Shown here: positions 9,501 through 17,338 of the stretch, piece after piece
Layout of the letters: each line of letters begins with the position of its first letter
Position numbering within the stretch: position 1 is the stretch's first letter
DNA from: JAPLDP01 sp964628285
GTDB lineage: Bacteria; Bacteroidota; Bacteroidia; Bacteroidales; JAGONC01
Assembly: GCA_964628285.1 (NCBI GenBank)
Contig: CAZVNP010000017.1
Coordinates: 1 to 54,336 of the forward strand
Reading direction: 5' to 3'
Length of the DNA: 54,336 bases
Position numbers and translations under genes: made by a program
Notes under the pieces: generated by a model
What the model was told of the DNA's origin: nothing
Seen by the model: only the letters and a program-made list of their open reading frames with translations
Database searches by the model: none

Positions 9501-10773
9501 CGGCGATGCTTTTCTGGACAATGTGTCCGACCCCAACCACTGGAAGCAGATTCATAACGTCCCCGATGAGCAGATCTGGACCCTGCGTCAAAAACACCGC
9601 AAGATACTTATCGACTACCTCAAGGAAAGGATCTCACGCGACATGACACAGCGTCAGGAGAATCCCAAGCTGATCATCGAGACCCTGGATACCCTTGACG
9701 AGAACGCCCTCACCGTGGGTTTCGCACGGCGTTTTGCCACGTACAAAAGAGCACATCTTCTTTTTACCAACCTTGAGCGGCTGGCCGCCATCGTCAATAT
9801 CAAAGGTCATCCCCTCCAGTTCATCTTCGCCGGCAAGGCCCACCCCCATGATAAAGCCGGGCAGGAGCTCATCAAAAAAATCATTGAGATTGCGAGGCGC
9901 CGTGAGTTTGCAGGCAAGATCGTATTCGTCGAGAACTATGATATCGAACTGGCCAAGAAGCTGGTATCGGGTGTGGACGTCTGGCTGAACACGCCCATGC
10001 GGCCGTTGGAAGCCTCTGGCACCAGCGGTGAGAAAGCGGTGATGAACGGCGTGGTCAATTTCAGTGTCCTCGACGGCTGGTGGGCCGAAGGTTACAGGCC
10101 TGACGCCGGCTTCGCACTCCCTGAATCACATACGTATACAAGCCAGGAACTGCAGGATGAACTCGACGCCGAGATCATCTATAACATGTTTGAAAACCAG
10201 ATCATCCCATTGTTTTATACACGTGATGACGAGGATATGCCCGTTGAATGGATACGCTACATCAAGAACACCATCGCTGAGATAGCCCCGCATTTCACCA
10301 TGCAGCGCATGTTAAAGGAGTACTTTGCGAAGTTCTATTTGAAATTATTCGAGCGCTCGGCCGAGATGAAGAAGGGGAATTATCACCTTGCCCTGCGCCT
10401 CGCCGCCTGGAAACGCAAAATATTGAACGCATGGGAACAGATCGAGGTCATCTCCGTCGACGCACCCGATCCGCTGGCCCATTCACTGGAGCTGGGTGAG
10501 CTCTTCACAGCCGAAGTGGTCCTGGATATCAATGTGCTGGCAGATGATGATATCGGGGTGGAGGTGGTTTTTGGCCAGAAAGAGAATGACGAAGTCAAGG
10601 AAATCCTCTTCGTTGAGGAGATGAAGCTGACAGACAAGTCAAACGGTCACGTTACATTCTCATGCAAGATACCCATGGACCGCGCCGGTGTTTTTGACTA
10701 TGCTTTCAGGATGTTCCCCAAGAACACACTGCTGCCCCACAGGCAGGATTTTGCACTGGTGCGGTGGATTTAA
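6526..10773 (+). CDS. Fused GT3 glycogen synthase - GT35 glycogen phosphorylase
   Basis: One 1415-residue polypeptide. Residues ~10-560 are a eukaryote-type GT3 glycogen synthase: FETGWEVCNKIGGIYAVIS, HFHEWLTGSGILYLKEY, TTHATILGRS and FPSYYEPWGYTPLE. GT3 enzymes use UDP-glucose. From about residue 570 to 1325 is an alpha-glucan phosphorylase: LANNLWWTWHYEAGELF, SMEYGLHDILRIYSGGLGML, HCNEGHAAF, FARRFATYKRAHLL and the PLP-lysine segment EASGTSGEKAVMNGVVNFS. The last ~90 residues resemble the beta domain that follows such phosphorylases. The two halves catalyse synthesis and phosphorolysis of the same polymer, so fusion implies co-localisation and tight control. No frameshift or stop lies between them. 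It follows debranching, GT4 and GH57 genes on the same strand. Confidence 0.93.
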   Translation: MDKSQEEKMRPDYLFETGWEVCNKIGGIYAVISTKALTLVKEFGDRYILIGPDVMKDTSERREFNEDRDLCKAWREKAESEGLRLRIGRWNIAGTPVVILVDFTVYFTNKNKIFGHFWETYKLDSLTGQWDYIEPALFGYAAARVIESFYSFYLTAQDHLVAHFHEWLTGSGILYLKEYVPQAATVFTTHATILGRSIAANGLPLYKELADFDPEVLTANFGLRSKFSLEKLSAGESDAFTTISQITARECHQFLGRDPDILTPNGFEDLFVPSGDDYDEQRQTSRDTILHVARALFNQEVPDDSVLAIISGRYEFRNKGIDLFIKALGQLKREGDLTRELIAVIAVPANHAGAREDLLQRMQKPDFSNPLTGEIMTHGLHYAENDPIYKLLKENSLTNAPGDKVKVIFVPSYLNGNDGIFDLTYYDFLIGFDISVFPSYYEPWGYTPLESIAFHVPTIITSLSGFGQWVKSNYKDSGKALQLIERKDDNDGEVISKIAGDLKDYMNCSPEEKSAIKQKAFDISRTALWENLVAYYRDAFSIALHKAASRWELFHSKQHEQPTVYRPMKLIKPEWHKILVNTKLPKTFERLQKLANNLWWTWHYEAGELFEMIDPVRWKELNNPLALLESLTMDDFNRLHGTREFMRKLDKVSGEFQDYMSDKSAKAKKMIAYFSMEYGLHDILRIYSGGLGMLAGDYLKTASDCDENIVGIGLIYRYGFFNQKISLFGDQLATYTPHKFSHLPLQPVRNTKGEWVMISLALPGRVVYAKIWRVDVGRIPLFLMDTDIPENNENDRTITHQLYGGDIENRLKQELLLGVGGIRTLDALGIEPDIFHCNEGHAAFTGLERLRKLVQVKKFSIQQALEIVRSSSLFTTHTPVPAGHDAFTEDLLRRYIPHYADRLTLHWDDFMNLGRFRPDAEDEKFSMSVLAARLSQYMNGVSRIHGRVTQEMFTPLFEGYYPQELYIDYVTNGVHYKTWTSTEWQKLYKAHFGDAFLDNVSDPNHWKQIHNVPDEQIWTLRQKHRKILIDYLKERISRDMTQRQENPKLIIETLDTLDENALTVGFARRFATYKRAHLLFTNLERLAAIVNIKGHPLQFIFAGKAHPHDKAGQELIKKIIEIARRREFAGKIVFVENYDIELAKKLVSGVDVWLNTPMRPLEASGTSGEKAVMNGVVNFSVLDGWWAEGYRPDAGFALPESHTYTSQELQDELDAEIIYNMFENQIIPLFYTRDDEDMPVEWIRYIKNTIAEIAPHFTMQRMLKEYFAKFYLKLFERSAEMKKGNYHLALRLAAWKRKILNAWEQIEVISVDAPDPLAHSLELGELFTAEVVLDINVLADDDIGVEVVFGQKENDEVKEILFVEEMKLTDKSNGHVTFSCKIPMDRAGVFDYAFRMFPKNTLLPHRQDFALVRWI

Positions 10774-10796
10774 TGCCGAAATTCATTATAATATCC

Positions 10797-10804
10797 TATC
10801 TTTG
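10797..10804 (+). promoter_or_regulatory. Bacteroidota -7 promoter box TATCTTTG
   Basis: TATCTTTG, 22 nt upstream of the FabG ATG at 10827 and just after the stop of the fusion gene, giving FabG its own promoter and a short leader. Confidence 0.55.
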
Positions 10805-10826
10805 ACAGTAAAATAATTCTTACATC

Positions 10827-11573
10827 ATGAAATTACTCGAACAAAGAACGGCGTTGATCACAGGTGCCTCACGGGGTATAGGAAGGGCCATAGCCATGCG
10901 TTTTGCGGCCGAAGGGGCTGCCATCGCCTTTTCCGACCTTTTCAGGGATGAGTTCATGGAAAGCCTGGAACATGACCTGGCAGCACCGGGAGTGAAAGCT
11001 AAAGGCTATGCTTCCGATGCCGCATCATTTACCGCCTGTGAGAAACTGGTGAACGACGTCCTGCACGATTTTGAAAAGGTGGATATCCTCGTCAACAATG
11101 CCGGCATCACCAGGGATAACCTGCTGTTGCGTATGAGCGAGAGTGAGTGGGACAGCGTCATCACGGTGAACCTGAAGTCGGCCTTCAACATGACCAAAGC
11201 CATCCAGCGTCACATGCTCTCACGACGGTCAGGTGCCATCATCAACATGAGCTCGGTCGTCGGCATCAGCGGTAACGCCGGCCAGGCCAACTATTCCTCG
11301 TCGAAAGCCGGCCTGATCGGTTTCACCAAATCCGTGGCACAGGAGCTGGGATCACGCAACATACGCTGTAACGCCATCGCTCCCGGTTTCATCGATACCG
11401 ACATGACACGCAAGCTCCCCGACGATATCCGGCAGAACTGGATTAAAAGCATCCCTCTGCGGCGTGCCGGAACACCCGACGATGTGGCCAATACAGCCCT
11501 CTTCCTCGCCTCCGACCTCTCAGCATTCGTCTCGGGACAAGTTATACAGGTGTGCGGAGGGATGTATACCTGA
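10827..11573 (+). CDS. fabG: 3-oxoacyl-[acyl-carrier-protein] reductase
   Basis: A 248-residue classical short-chain dehydrogenase. The NADP(H) motif TGASRGIGRAIA is at residues 13-24, NNAG near 90, the catalytic Ser in INMSSVVG near 140 and YSSSKAGLIGF near 155 (Tyr/Lys). The C-terminal VSGQVIQVCGGMYT is characteristic of FabG. It would reduce 3-ketoacyl-ACP during fatty-acid elongation in the cytoplasm. SDR paralogues can be misassigned, but the length, the PGFIDTDMT segment and the C-terminus fit FabG well. It has its own promoter box at 10797-10804, so it need not share regulation with the glycogen genes. A GCGAATA heptamer array follows eight nucleotides after its stop. Confidence 0.85.
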   Translation: MKLLEQRTALITGASRGIGRAIAMRFAAEGAAIAFSDLFRDEFMESLEHDLAAPGVKAKGYASDAASFTACEKLVNDVLHDFEKVDILVNNAGITRDNLLLRMSESEWDSVITVNLKSAFNMTKAIQRHMLSRRSGAIINMSSVVGISGNAGQANYSSSKAGLIGFTKSVAQELGSRNIRCNAIAPGFIDTDMTRKLPDDIRQNWIKSIPLRRAGTPDDVANTALFLASDLSAFVSGQVIQVCGGMYT

Positions 11574-11581
11574 TGTGAAAG

Positions 11582-11609
11582 GCGAATAGCGAATAGCGAA
11601 TAGCGATTG
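11582..11609. repeat. Heptamer tandem repeat (GCGAATA / AGCGAAT)
   Basis: Three perfect GCGAATA units and one degenerate unit (GCGATTG), 8 nt after the fabG stop. Read as AGCGAAT it matches the AG-first layout of the other 3'-end arrays in this window. Confidence 0.75.
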
Positions 11610-11695
11610 ATGAAATATGAATGATGAAAGACGAATACTATAAAATTAGAAATTGGGTTTGTGTAAATAATGACAATTTAAATTTTTTAAAAAAG

Positions 11696-11878
11696 ATGAG
11701 AACGGCAACGAAACTATTTTCAGTGGCTATTATTTCCCTGATTTTTGGGGAATATATCGCAGCTCAGGAGTGTGAAGCCTGGTATCCTATGAAAGAAGGG
11801 GCTTATCTTGAGATGAAGAATTGCAACAGCAAAGGCCAATTGATGGGCTGCTCCGTTCTGACAGATTTTAAGGAATAA
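11696..11878 (+). pseudogene. Truncated secreted protein, N-terminal remnant (TapB-like)
   Basis: A 60-codon frame with a good signal peptide (TKLFSVAIISLIFGEYIAAQ) followed by CEAWYPMKEGAYLEMKNCNSKGQ. This matches my memory of the start of Bacteroidota TapB-family/DUF3108-like periplasmic proteins, which are normally ~200-250 residues. Here the frame stops with TAA after DFKE, and the next gene begins 7 nt later, so the rest seems to have been deleted. It could instead be a short functional lipocalin-like peptide, but that is less likely. ATG 11696 starts the signal peptide; in-frame residues upstream look non-coding. Confidence 0.5.
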
Positions 11879-11885
11879 TTCATTC

Positions 11886-13991
11886 GTGATCCTCTCCATC
11901 GTCATTGATTATCCTGTCTGGTTTATCCTTCTGTGCCTGGCTGCGGGCGGCATTATGGCCGTCATTCTGTATTTGCGTAACAGAAAGGAGGAGTTACCGC
12001 TGTGGCTTCACCGCAGCCTGGCCGTGATAAGGTTCGTGACCGTCAGCGTGATCGCTTTCCTGTTACTCTCACCCTTGCTGAAGTCGGTCACACGCACCTA
12101 TGAAAAACCCGTGATCATCATTGCACAGGATAATTCACAGTCGATGGTGTCAGGGAAAGATTCATCCTATTACCGGAAAGATTATCCGGTCCGGTTCGAC
12201 CGGATGGTCAAGGACCTGAAGAAAGACTACCAGGTGAATGTCTTTACTTTCGGCGATGAATGGACGGCAGCTGACGACGGTCTTGAGGCTTTGCCCGGCT
12301 TGTATGGTGATAAGCAAACGGATATCTCGGATGTCTTTGACCAGGTCCAGACACGTTATGCCAACCGTAATGTGGGTGCCGTCGTGATGGCCACCGACGG
12401 CATTTACAACAACGGTCTGAACCCTCTCTATGGCTCCAGAAAAATAGGGTTTCCAGTTTTTACCATCGCCCTGGGTGACACCAGTGTGCAGAAAGATCTC
12501 ATCCTTTCGAAGGTGAACTACAACAGAATCGCATACCGTGGTGACAAATTCCCTGTTGAAGCCGTGATCAGGGCTATGAAATGCAGTGGCGGGACCTCCC
12601 GCCTCAACGTGGTCAAAGAGGGTAAGGTGGTGGTTTCACAACCTGTCGACATAAAAAACGATAACTTCACTGGCACGGTGGCCTTGCAGCTTGAGGCGGC
12701 AGGCACAGGACTGCAGCATTACCGTTTCACATTGGCACCGCTCAGCGGCGAGATGACCACGGCTAACAACAGCTATGATATTTTCGTGGATGTCATCGAC
12801 AACAGGGAGAAGATACTCCTGCTGTCTGCCGCCCCTCATCCTGATATCGCCGCCATCAAGGATGCCATTGAAAGCAATTATAACTATGAGATAAAGGATT
12901 TTCTTCTGGATGATTTCAGTGAGCCTGTGAATAAGTACAACATGGTCATCCTGCACCAGATCCCGTCGGGACAGGGCTCCGCTTCACGTGTGCTGACGGA
13001 AGCGCGAACGGCCAAATTACCGGTGCTCTTCATCCTGGGGACACAATCCAATATCCCTGCCTTTGACCAGCTCAGGGAAGGCCTGACCATCGAGGGTGCC
13101 AACGGCAACTATAATGAGGCTTTGCCTGCCCTGAACCCGGGCTTTGTGTTATTTGAGATCAGCGAGGCGACACGCCGTGCCCTGGCCGATTTTCCTCCCC
13201 TGATCACCCCCTTCGGACAGTACAAGGTCACACCGTCGGCCAATGTCATACTATTTCAACAGATAGGCAGGGTCACTACTCAGATGCCACTGGTTTTGCT
13301 CAACGAAGGTCAGGACGCCAAAACGGGAGTCATCGCCGGCGAAGGACTCTGGCGCTGGCGTATGATGGATTATGCACACAATGACAACCATAAGGCCTTC
13401 GACGAGATCATCCTGAAAATCATACAGTATCTCTCCCTCAAGGAAGACAGGGGATTTTTCAGGGTGACGGGCAAGAACAGGTACATGGAAAATGAGATGA
13501 TCGAGTTCAACGCGGAGGTGTACACTAAAAATTATGAGCTGATCAACACCCCCGAGGTGAACATGGTGATCACCAATGACAGGGATGAGACGTTTCCCTT
13601 TGTCTTCGGCAGAACCTCCGAGGCTTACTACCTTAATGCCGGTAACCTGCCGGTGGGTAATTATACCTATCATGCCCAGGTGAAAGTCGGTAATGACGTG
13701 TATGAAAAAACAGGGCAGTTCCCGGTGGAAGCTCTGAATGTTGAAAAGATCAATACCGTCGCCAACCATAACCTGTTGTACAATCTGGCGATAGATCACA
13801 GCGGGGTGATGTTCTTCCCGGAAGAGATGGAACGGATCCGTCAGACCCTGGGTGAACGCCACGACATACACACCATCATATATTCCCGGAAACGTTACAA
13901 TGAGCTGAACAATCTTCTGTGGATACTGTTCCTGTTGATAGGTTTATTATCAGTGGAATGGTTCCTGCGAAAGTTCAAAGGATCTTATTGA
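11886..13991 (+). CDS. VWA-domain membrane protein
   Basis: A 701-residue inner-membrane protein. Two N-terminal hydrophobic helices (about residues 8-26 and 45-65) precede a von Willebrand A domain with a MIDAS-like DNSQS (near 82) and MATDGIYNNG (near 168). A long extracytoplasmic region follows, including ILLLSAAPHPDIAAIKDAI, which resembles an amidotransferase-like fold seen in related VWA proteins. A final helix (LWILFLLIGLLSVEWFL) precedes a basic tail. The start is GTG 11886 with AAGGA about 11 nt upstream; no better ATG lies near. The family is common in Bacteroidota, of unknown function, likely a metal-dependent scaffold. The M48 protease gene starts 51 nt downstream on the same strand. 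Confidence 0.8.
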   Translation: MILSIVIDYPVWFILLCLAAGGIMAVILYLRNRKEELPLWLHRSLAVIRFVTVSVIAFLLLSPLLKSVTRTYEKPVIIIAQDNSQSMVSGKDSSYYRKDYPVRFDRMVKDLKKDYQVNVFTFGDEWTAADDGLEALPGLYGDKQTDISDVFDQVQTRYANRNVGAVVMATDGIYNNGLNPLYGSRKIGFPVFTIALGDTSVQKDLILSKVNYNRIAYRGDKFPVEAVIRAMKCSGGTSRLNVVKEGKVVVSQPVDIKNDNFTGTVALQLEAAGTGLQHYRFTLAPLSGEMTTANNSYDIFVDVIDNREKILLLSAAPHPDIAAIKDAIESNYNYEIKDFLLDDFSEPVNKYNMVILHQIPSGQGSASRVLTEARTAKLPVLFILGTQSNIPAFDQLREGLTIEGANGNYNEALPALNPGFVLFEISEATRRALADFPPLITPFGQYKVTPSANVILFQQIGRVTTQMPLVLLNEGQDAKTGVIAGEGLWRWRMMDYAHNDNHKAFDEIILKIIQYLSLKEDRGFFRVTGKNRYMENEMIEFNAEVYTKNYELINTPEVNMVITNDRDETFPFVFGRTSEAYYLNAGNLPVGNYTYHAQVKVGNDVYEKTGQFPVEALNVEKINTVANHNLLYNLAIDHSGVMFFPEEMERIRQTLGERHDIHTIIYSRKRYNELNNLLWILFLLIGLLSVEWFLRKFKGSY

Positions 13992-14042
13992 AAGACCTGT
14001 AGTAACAGGAATTCGTAATTAACTGCAAATATCGCCGGCACA

Positions 14043-15296
14043 ATGGCAAACACTCTTCTCATCATTATTGTCATCATCCTGGTTTTCGGTTACGTCATGG
14101 AGCGGTTCCTCGACTATCTGAATGCCACCTGGTGGAGCAACGACCTGCCGGAGGAGCTTCGGGGGATCTATGACGCTGAGAAATACCGGAAATCCCAGGA
14201 TTATCTGCGCACGAACCAAAGATTCTCCACGGTGACGTCATCATTGTCGTTCGCCGTGATGCTGCTGATGTTGCTTCTGGGCGGGTTTGCCTGGCTGGAC
14301 GGGGTGGTCAGGCATTATACCCATCATCCCATCCTGATGGCGTTGCTTTTCTTCGGTATCCTGGGGCTGGCGGCTGACATCCTGTCGGTGCCATTTTCAT
14401 TGTATCATACATTTGTGATCGAGGAGCGTTTCGGATTCAATAAGACAACACCGAAGATATTCATCCTTGACAAGATCAAGGGTTTGTTGCTCGGAACAAT
14501 AATTGTGGGCGGGCTCCTCGCGCTGATCGTGTGGATCTATGATTCCACAGGCCATTGGTTCTGGCTCATCGCCTGGGGCGCCGTCGGCCTGTTCTCCGTC
14601 TTCATGACCATGTTCTACTCCTCGCTCATCGTACCCCTCTTCAATAAGCAGACACCGCTGGAAGTGGGGGAGCTGCGCAATGCCATTGAGTCCTTTGCCG
14701 CGGATGTGGGTTTTAAGCTGAAGAATATTTACGTGATCAACGGTTCGAAGCGCTCCACCAAATCCAATGCATATTTCAGCGGTCTGGGACCGAAAAAAAG
14801 GATCGTGTTGTACGATACCCTTCTCAAAGATCATTCAACCGGGGAGCTGGTGGCCGTCCTCGCTCATGAGATAGGTCATTACAAGAAGAAACACACGCTG
14901 GAGGACACCCTCATTTCCCTCGCCGAGACAGGCCTGATGCTGTTCATCCTTTCCCTGTTCATAGGTCATCCCGATCTCTCGAAAGCCCTGGGCGCCACCG
15001 AGGGCAGCTTTCACATGGGCGTGCTCACCTTTGGGCTGCTTTACAGCCCCATCAGCATGATCCTTGGATTGTTCTCGAATATCCTGTCGCGAAAAAACGA
15101 ATATGCCGCCGACCGTTTTGCCGGTGAGAAGTATGATCCGTCGGCACTGCAGGAGGCCCTGAAAAAGCTGTCGGTCAACAACCTCAGCAACCTCCGTCCG
15201 CATCCCGCCTATGTCTTTGTTTATTACTCTCATCCGCCACTGCTGGAACGGTTAAGGGCTCTGGCGGAATTGGGACTCCATCCGCCTGCCGGGTGA
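14043..15296 (+). CDS. M48 family metalloprotease (Ste24/CAAX prenyl protease type)
   Basis: A 417-residue polytopic membrane zinc protease. The zinc motif HEIGH occurs in VAVLAHEIGHYKKKH near residue 280, with the third ligand in RKNEYAADRFAGEKYD near 355. An N-terminal helix and several more membrane segments (near 65-85, 100-120, 150-170, 180-200) match Ste24-type topology. The conserved end HPAYVFVYYSHPPLLERLRAL is present. In bacteria these proteases act in membrane protein quality control; prenyl substrates are not expected. The final residues GLHPPAG are encoded by the left arm of an inverted repeat (15270-15288), so the repeat may have altered the natural C-terminus. Probably co-transcribed with the VWA gene. 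Confidence 0.9.
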   Translation: MANTLLIIIVIILVFGYVMERFLDYLNATWWSNDLPEELRGIYDAEKYRKSQDYLRTNQRFSTVTSSLSFAVMLLMLLLGGFAWLDGVVRHYTHHPILMALLFFGILGLAADILSVPFSLYHTFVIEERFGFNKTTPKIFILDKIKGLLLGTIIVGGLLALIVWIYDSTGHWFWLIAWGAVGLFSVFMTMFYSSLIVPLFNKQTPLEVGELRNAIESFAADVGFKLKNIYVINGSKRSTKSNAYFSGLGPKKRIVLYDTLLKDHSTGELVAVLAHEIGHYKKKHTLEDTLISLAETGLMLFILSLFIGHPDLSKALGATEGSFHMGVLTFGLLYSPISMILGLFSNILSRKNEYAADRFAGEKYDPSALQEALKKLSVNNLSNLRPHPAYVFVYYSHPPLLERLRALAELGLHPPAG

Positions 15297-15344
15297 AGTC
15301 ACACCACCAGAACAATCGTTTAAGACAGGCGGATGGAGTCCCAA
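15270..15344. terminator. 19-bp perfect inverted repeat between convergent genes
   Basis: TTGGGACTCCATCCGCCTG (15270-15288) pairs exactly with 15326-15344 across a 37-nt loop. It covers the 3' end of the M48 gene and ends 4 nt before the stop of the convergent permease gene. A likely bidirectional terminator. Its GGACTCCATCC core recurs at 24102-24165, also between convergent genes. Confidence 0.65.
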
Positions 15345-15347
15345 ATA

Positions 15348-16160
15348 TTACAGGTCTGCTTTTTTAAGGTAGAGGTAGATAATCGTCACCATGACGGCGG
15401 CATAGAGAACGGCGATCAGGGCATCGGACAGGCCGACATAATCCTGGAACTTCAGGCTCTGGCCGTTGACTTCGGGCAGTGGTATGCTTGGGAAGTGCAC
15501 CAGCCGGGCAAAGGCTTTCATGGGCATGACCTTCACCCAGGCCGAGGGTATCTTCCACGCCACGATGATCTGTTCGATGGAGGTGTAAAACAGGAGAGTA
15601 ATGATGGTGAGGCCTGTCCGTTTGAGCAGGAAAGCAAGAAAGAAAGCGAAGATGAGATAGGAGAAGGTCTCAAGAAAATAACCGAACACGAATTGCAGCT
15701 TGACGTTGAAGACGGATGCCGCGCTGAGCGAATGTGAATGGATGACGCCCAGGATCAGCGTAATGAGGAAAAGCAACAGAGTGGCGGCGATGCTGATGAC
15801 CAGAATAAGGTATAGCTTGGACAACAGGTATTGGGTTCTGCTCATACCCGATACGATGTTTTGCCTGATGGTCCTGAAAGTAAACTCGTTGCATATCAGG
15901 GTGATGACCACGATAGCCAGGAAAATGTTGAAATAACCGGCCAGGTATGAAAGGTTCTGCCAGGCTTTGGGCAGCACAAAAATCGATATCCGGGGCAACG
16001 GTATGGGGGAGGTCTTGGCGGCCTGCTCCACGATCTTGGTGACGATGTGCTGCGAGAGAAACAGAGCCAGTGCCAAAGCGATGATGTAAAAAGCCGTCAG
16101 CACCCAGAAAGTCTTGTAGCTGAGAATCTTTTTGAACTCTATGTGCAGCAGGCGTATCAT
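15348..16160 (-). CDS. ABC transporter permease (ABC-2 type)
   Basis: A 270-residue integral membrane protein with about six hydrophobic segments: near 17-35, 65-90, 110-135 (LILVISIAATLLLFLITLIL), 150-175, 180-200 and 240-262. RQNIVSGMSRTQYLLSKLYLIL after the second segment is the typical ABC-2 permease cytoplasmic loop. It overlaps the ATP-binding gene by 4 nt (ATGA), indicating translational coupling. Together they would form an exporter of unknown substrate, similar to gliding-associated or drug/lipid exporters. Confidence 0.85.
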   Translation of the reverse strand: MIRLLHIEFKKILSYKTFWVLTAFYIIALALALFLSQHIVTKIVEQAAKTSPIPLPRISIFVLPKAWQNLSYLAGYFNIFLAIVVITLICNEFTFRTIRQNIVSGMSRTQYLLSKLYLILVISIAATLLLFLITLILGVIHSHSLSAASVFNVKLQFVFGYFLETFSYLIFAFFLAFLLKRTGLTIITLLFYTSIEQIIVAWKIPSAWVKVMPMKAFARLVHFPSIPLPEVNGQSLKFQDYVGLSDALIAVLYAAVMVTIIYLYLKKADL

Positions 16161-17065
16161 GACTGTTTATCTATCAGTTCGAGAAAATATTTCTCAAGTG
16201 ATTTTTTATGCAAGGTCAGATGGGAAAGGATGACACCCTGACCGAACAGGAAGGCGTTGAGATCTTCGGCCGTGGTGTCGGTGGCCAGTTTCACGATGAG
16301 CTTGTCGTGTTCTTCACTGAATTCCGTCACCTTCTGAAATGCTTTCAGTGTGGTCTTCAGCAGCTCCATGTTGGCGGCGGCTATCTCCACCATGATCGTA
16401 TCGTTGAGGACATCGTCGACCTTTCCTGAGAACAGTTTCTTTCCCTTTTCGAGGACACAGACGTGTGTGCAGGTTTTCTGCACCTCGTCTAAGAGATGAC
16501 TGGCCAGGATAACAGTCATGCCGGTTTTGGCGACATTTTGTATCATGTCTCTGACCTCTGCTATGCCCTGGGGGTCGAGGCCGTTGGTGGGCTCGTCGAG
16601 GATAAGCACCTCGGGTTTGCAGAGCAGGGCGGCGGCGATAGCCAGACGCTGCCGCATGCCATACGAGAAGGTTCGGAACATGCTGTGACGCCTGTCATAG
16701 AGACCCGCCAGCGTCAGGCTGTTATCGATATCATGGTCTTTTGAATCCTTTATCCGTGCGATGATCTGCAGGTTGGCCGCCGCCGACAGGTAAGGATAGA
16801 AGATGGGCTGTTCAAGGATGGCACCGATGCGTTTGCGGCTGTCATGCGTCGGCACTTCGCCGAACCACATGTATGTGCCACGGGTGGCATGGACCACACC
16901 GAGGATCATGCCCAGCGTCGTTGTCTTGCCGCTGCCGTTGGGACCCAGGATACCGTAAACCTCACTGCGCTTCACCTCCAGTGTGAGCTCCTCCACCGCC
17001 CTGATGCGGCCGAAGTGCTTGGTAAGACCGTTGATGGATAGGATGGTGTCAGACAAAACCGGCAA
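16157..17065 (-). CDS. ABC transporter ATP-binding protein
   Basis: A 302-residue nucleotide-binding subunit. Walker A GPNGSGKTT near residue 41, signature FSYGMRQRLAIAAALL near 137, Walker B VLILDEPTNGLDPQGI near 160 and the switch His in ILASHLLDEV near 192. The C-terminal ~85 residues are the extra domain of ABC-2 exporter ATPases. No ATG precedes the conserved start; TTG at 17065 (or 17056) is the likeliest initiation codon. A promoter-like TATCTTCG lies at 17085-17092 on this strand. It pairs with the permease encoded immediately downstream. Confidence 0.87.
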   Translation of the reverse strand: MPVLSDTILSINGLTKHFGRIRAVEELTLEVKRSEVYGILGPNGSGKTTTLGMILGVVHATRGTYMWFGEVPTHDSRKRIGAILEQPIFYPYLSAAANLQIIARIKDSKDHDIDNSLTLAGLYDRRHSMFRTFSYGMRQRLAIAAALLCKPEVLILDEPTNGLDPQGIAEVRDMIQNVAKTGMTVILASHLLDEVQKTCTHVCVLEKGKKLFSGKVDDVLNDTIMVEIAAANMELLKTTLKAFQKVTEFSEEHDKLIVKLATDTTAEDLNAFLFGQGVILSHLTLHKKSLEKYFLELIDKQS

Positions 17066-17186
17066 GCTTTCAACATTCAGGAGACGAAGATACGGGGATT
17101 TTATTTGTGAAACTCAAATTTTAAGAACGTAGTGAATTATAATTTGCAAGTTGAACAATCCCGCCGGAGGCGAAGGGTATAATACC

Positions 17187-17227
17187 CCGCCCCTTGGGGC
17201 GGAAATTGGGTCCAGGGCTTGCCCTGG
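17187..17227. repeat. Two adjacent 7-bp hairpins with TT loops
   Basis: CCGCCCC-TT-GGGGCGG (17187-17202) and CCAGGGC-TT-GCCCTGG (17212-17227) have the same geometry, 9 nt apart, in the spacer between divergent genes. They look like an intergenic palindromic repeat rather than terminators, with no T-tract after either. Confidence 0.5.
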
Positions 17228-17274
17228 GGTACATACCCGTGATTGCCCATAGAATTTTTCTGACCAATCAAAAC

Positions 17275-17325
17275 CAAATAAAACTAAAATTATGAATTTG
17301 TAATTCATAATTTTAGTTTTATTTG
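17275..17325. promoter_or_regulatory. 24-bp perfect palindrome overlapping the ATPase promoter
   Basis: Left arm 17275-17298 and right arm 17302-17325 are exact complements around a TGT loop. The right arm abuts the -7 box at 17326, so the palindrome covers the region where the -33 element and RNA polymerase bind. It could be an operator or a terminator for upstream transcription. The arms are AT-rich (AATTATGAATT core). Confidence 0.7.
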
Positions 17326-17333
17326 TATCTTTG
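17326..17333 (+). promoter_or_regulatory. Promoter box TATCTTTG giving a near-leaderless mRNA
   Basis: TATCTTTG ends only 5 nt before ATG 17339. With the usual ~7 nt from box to start site, transcription would begin at or within the start codon, so the mRNA would be leaderless or nearly so. No Shine-Dalgarno is present. Confidence 0.6.
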
Positions 17334-17338
17334 CCTGT

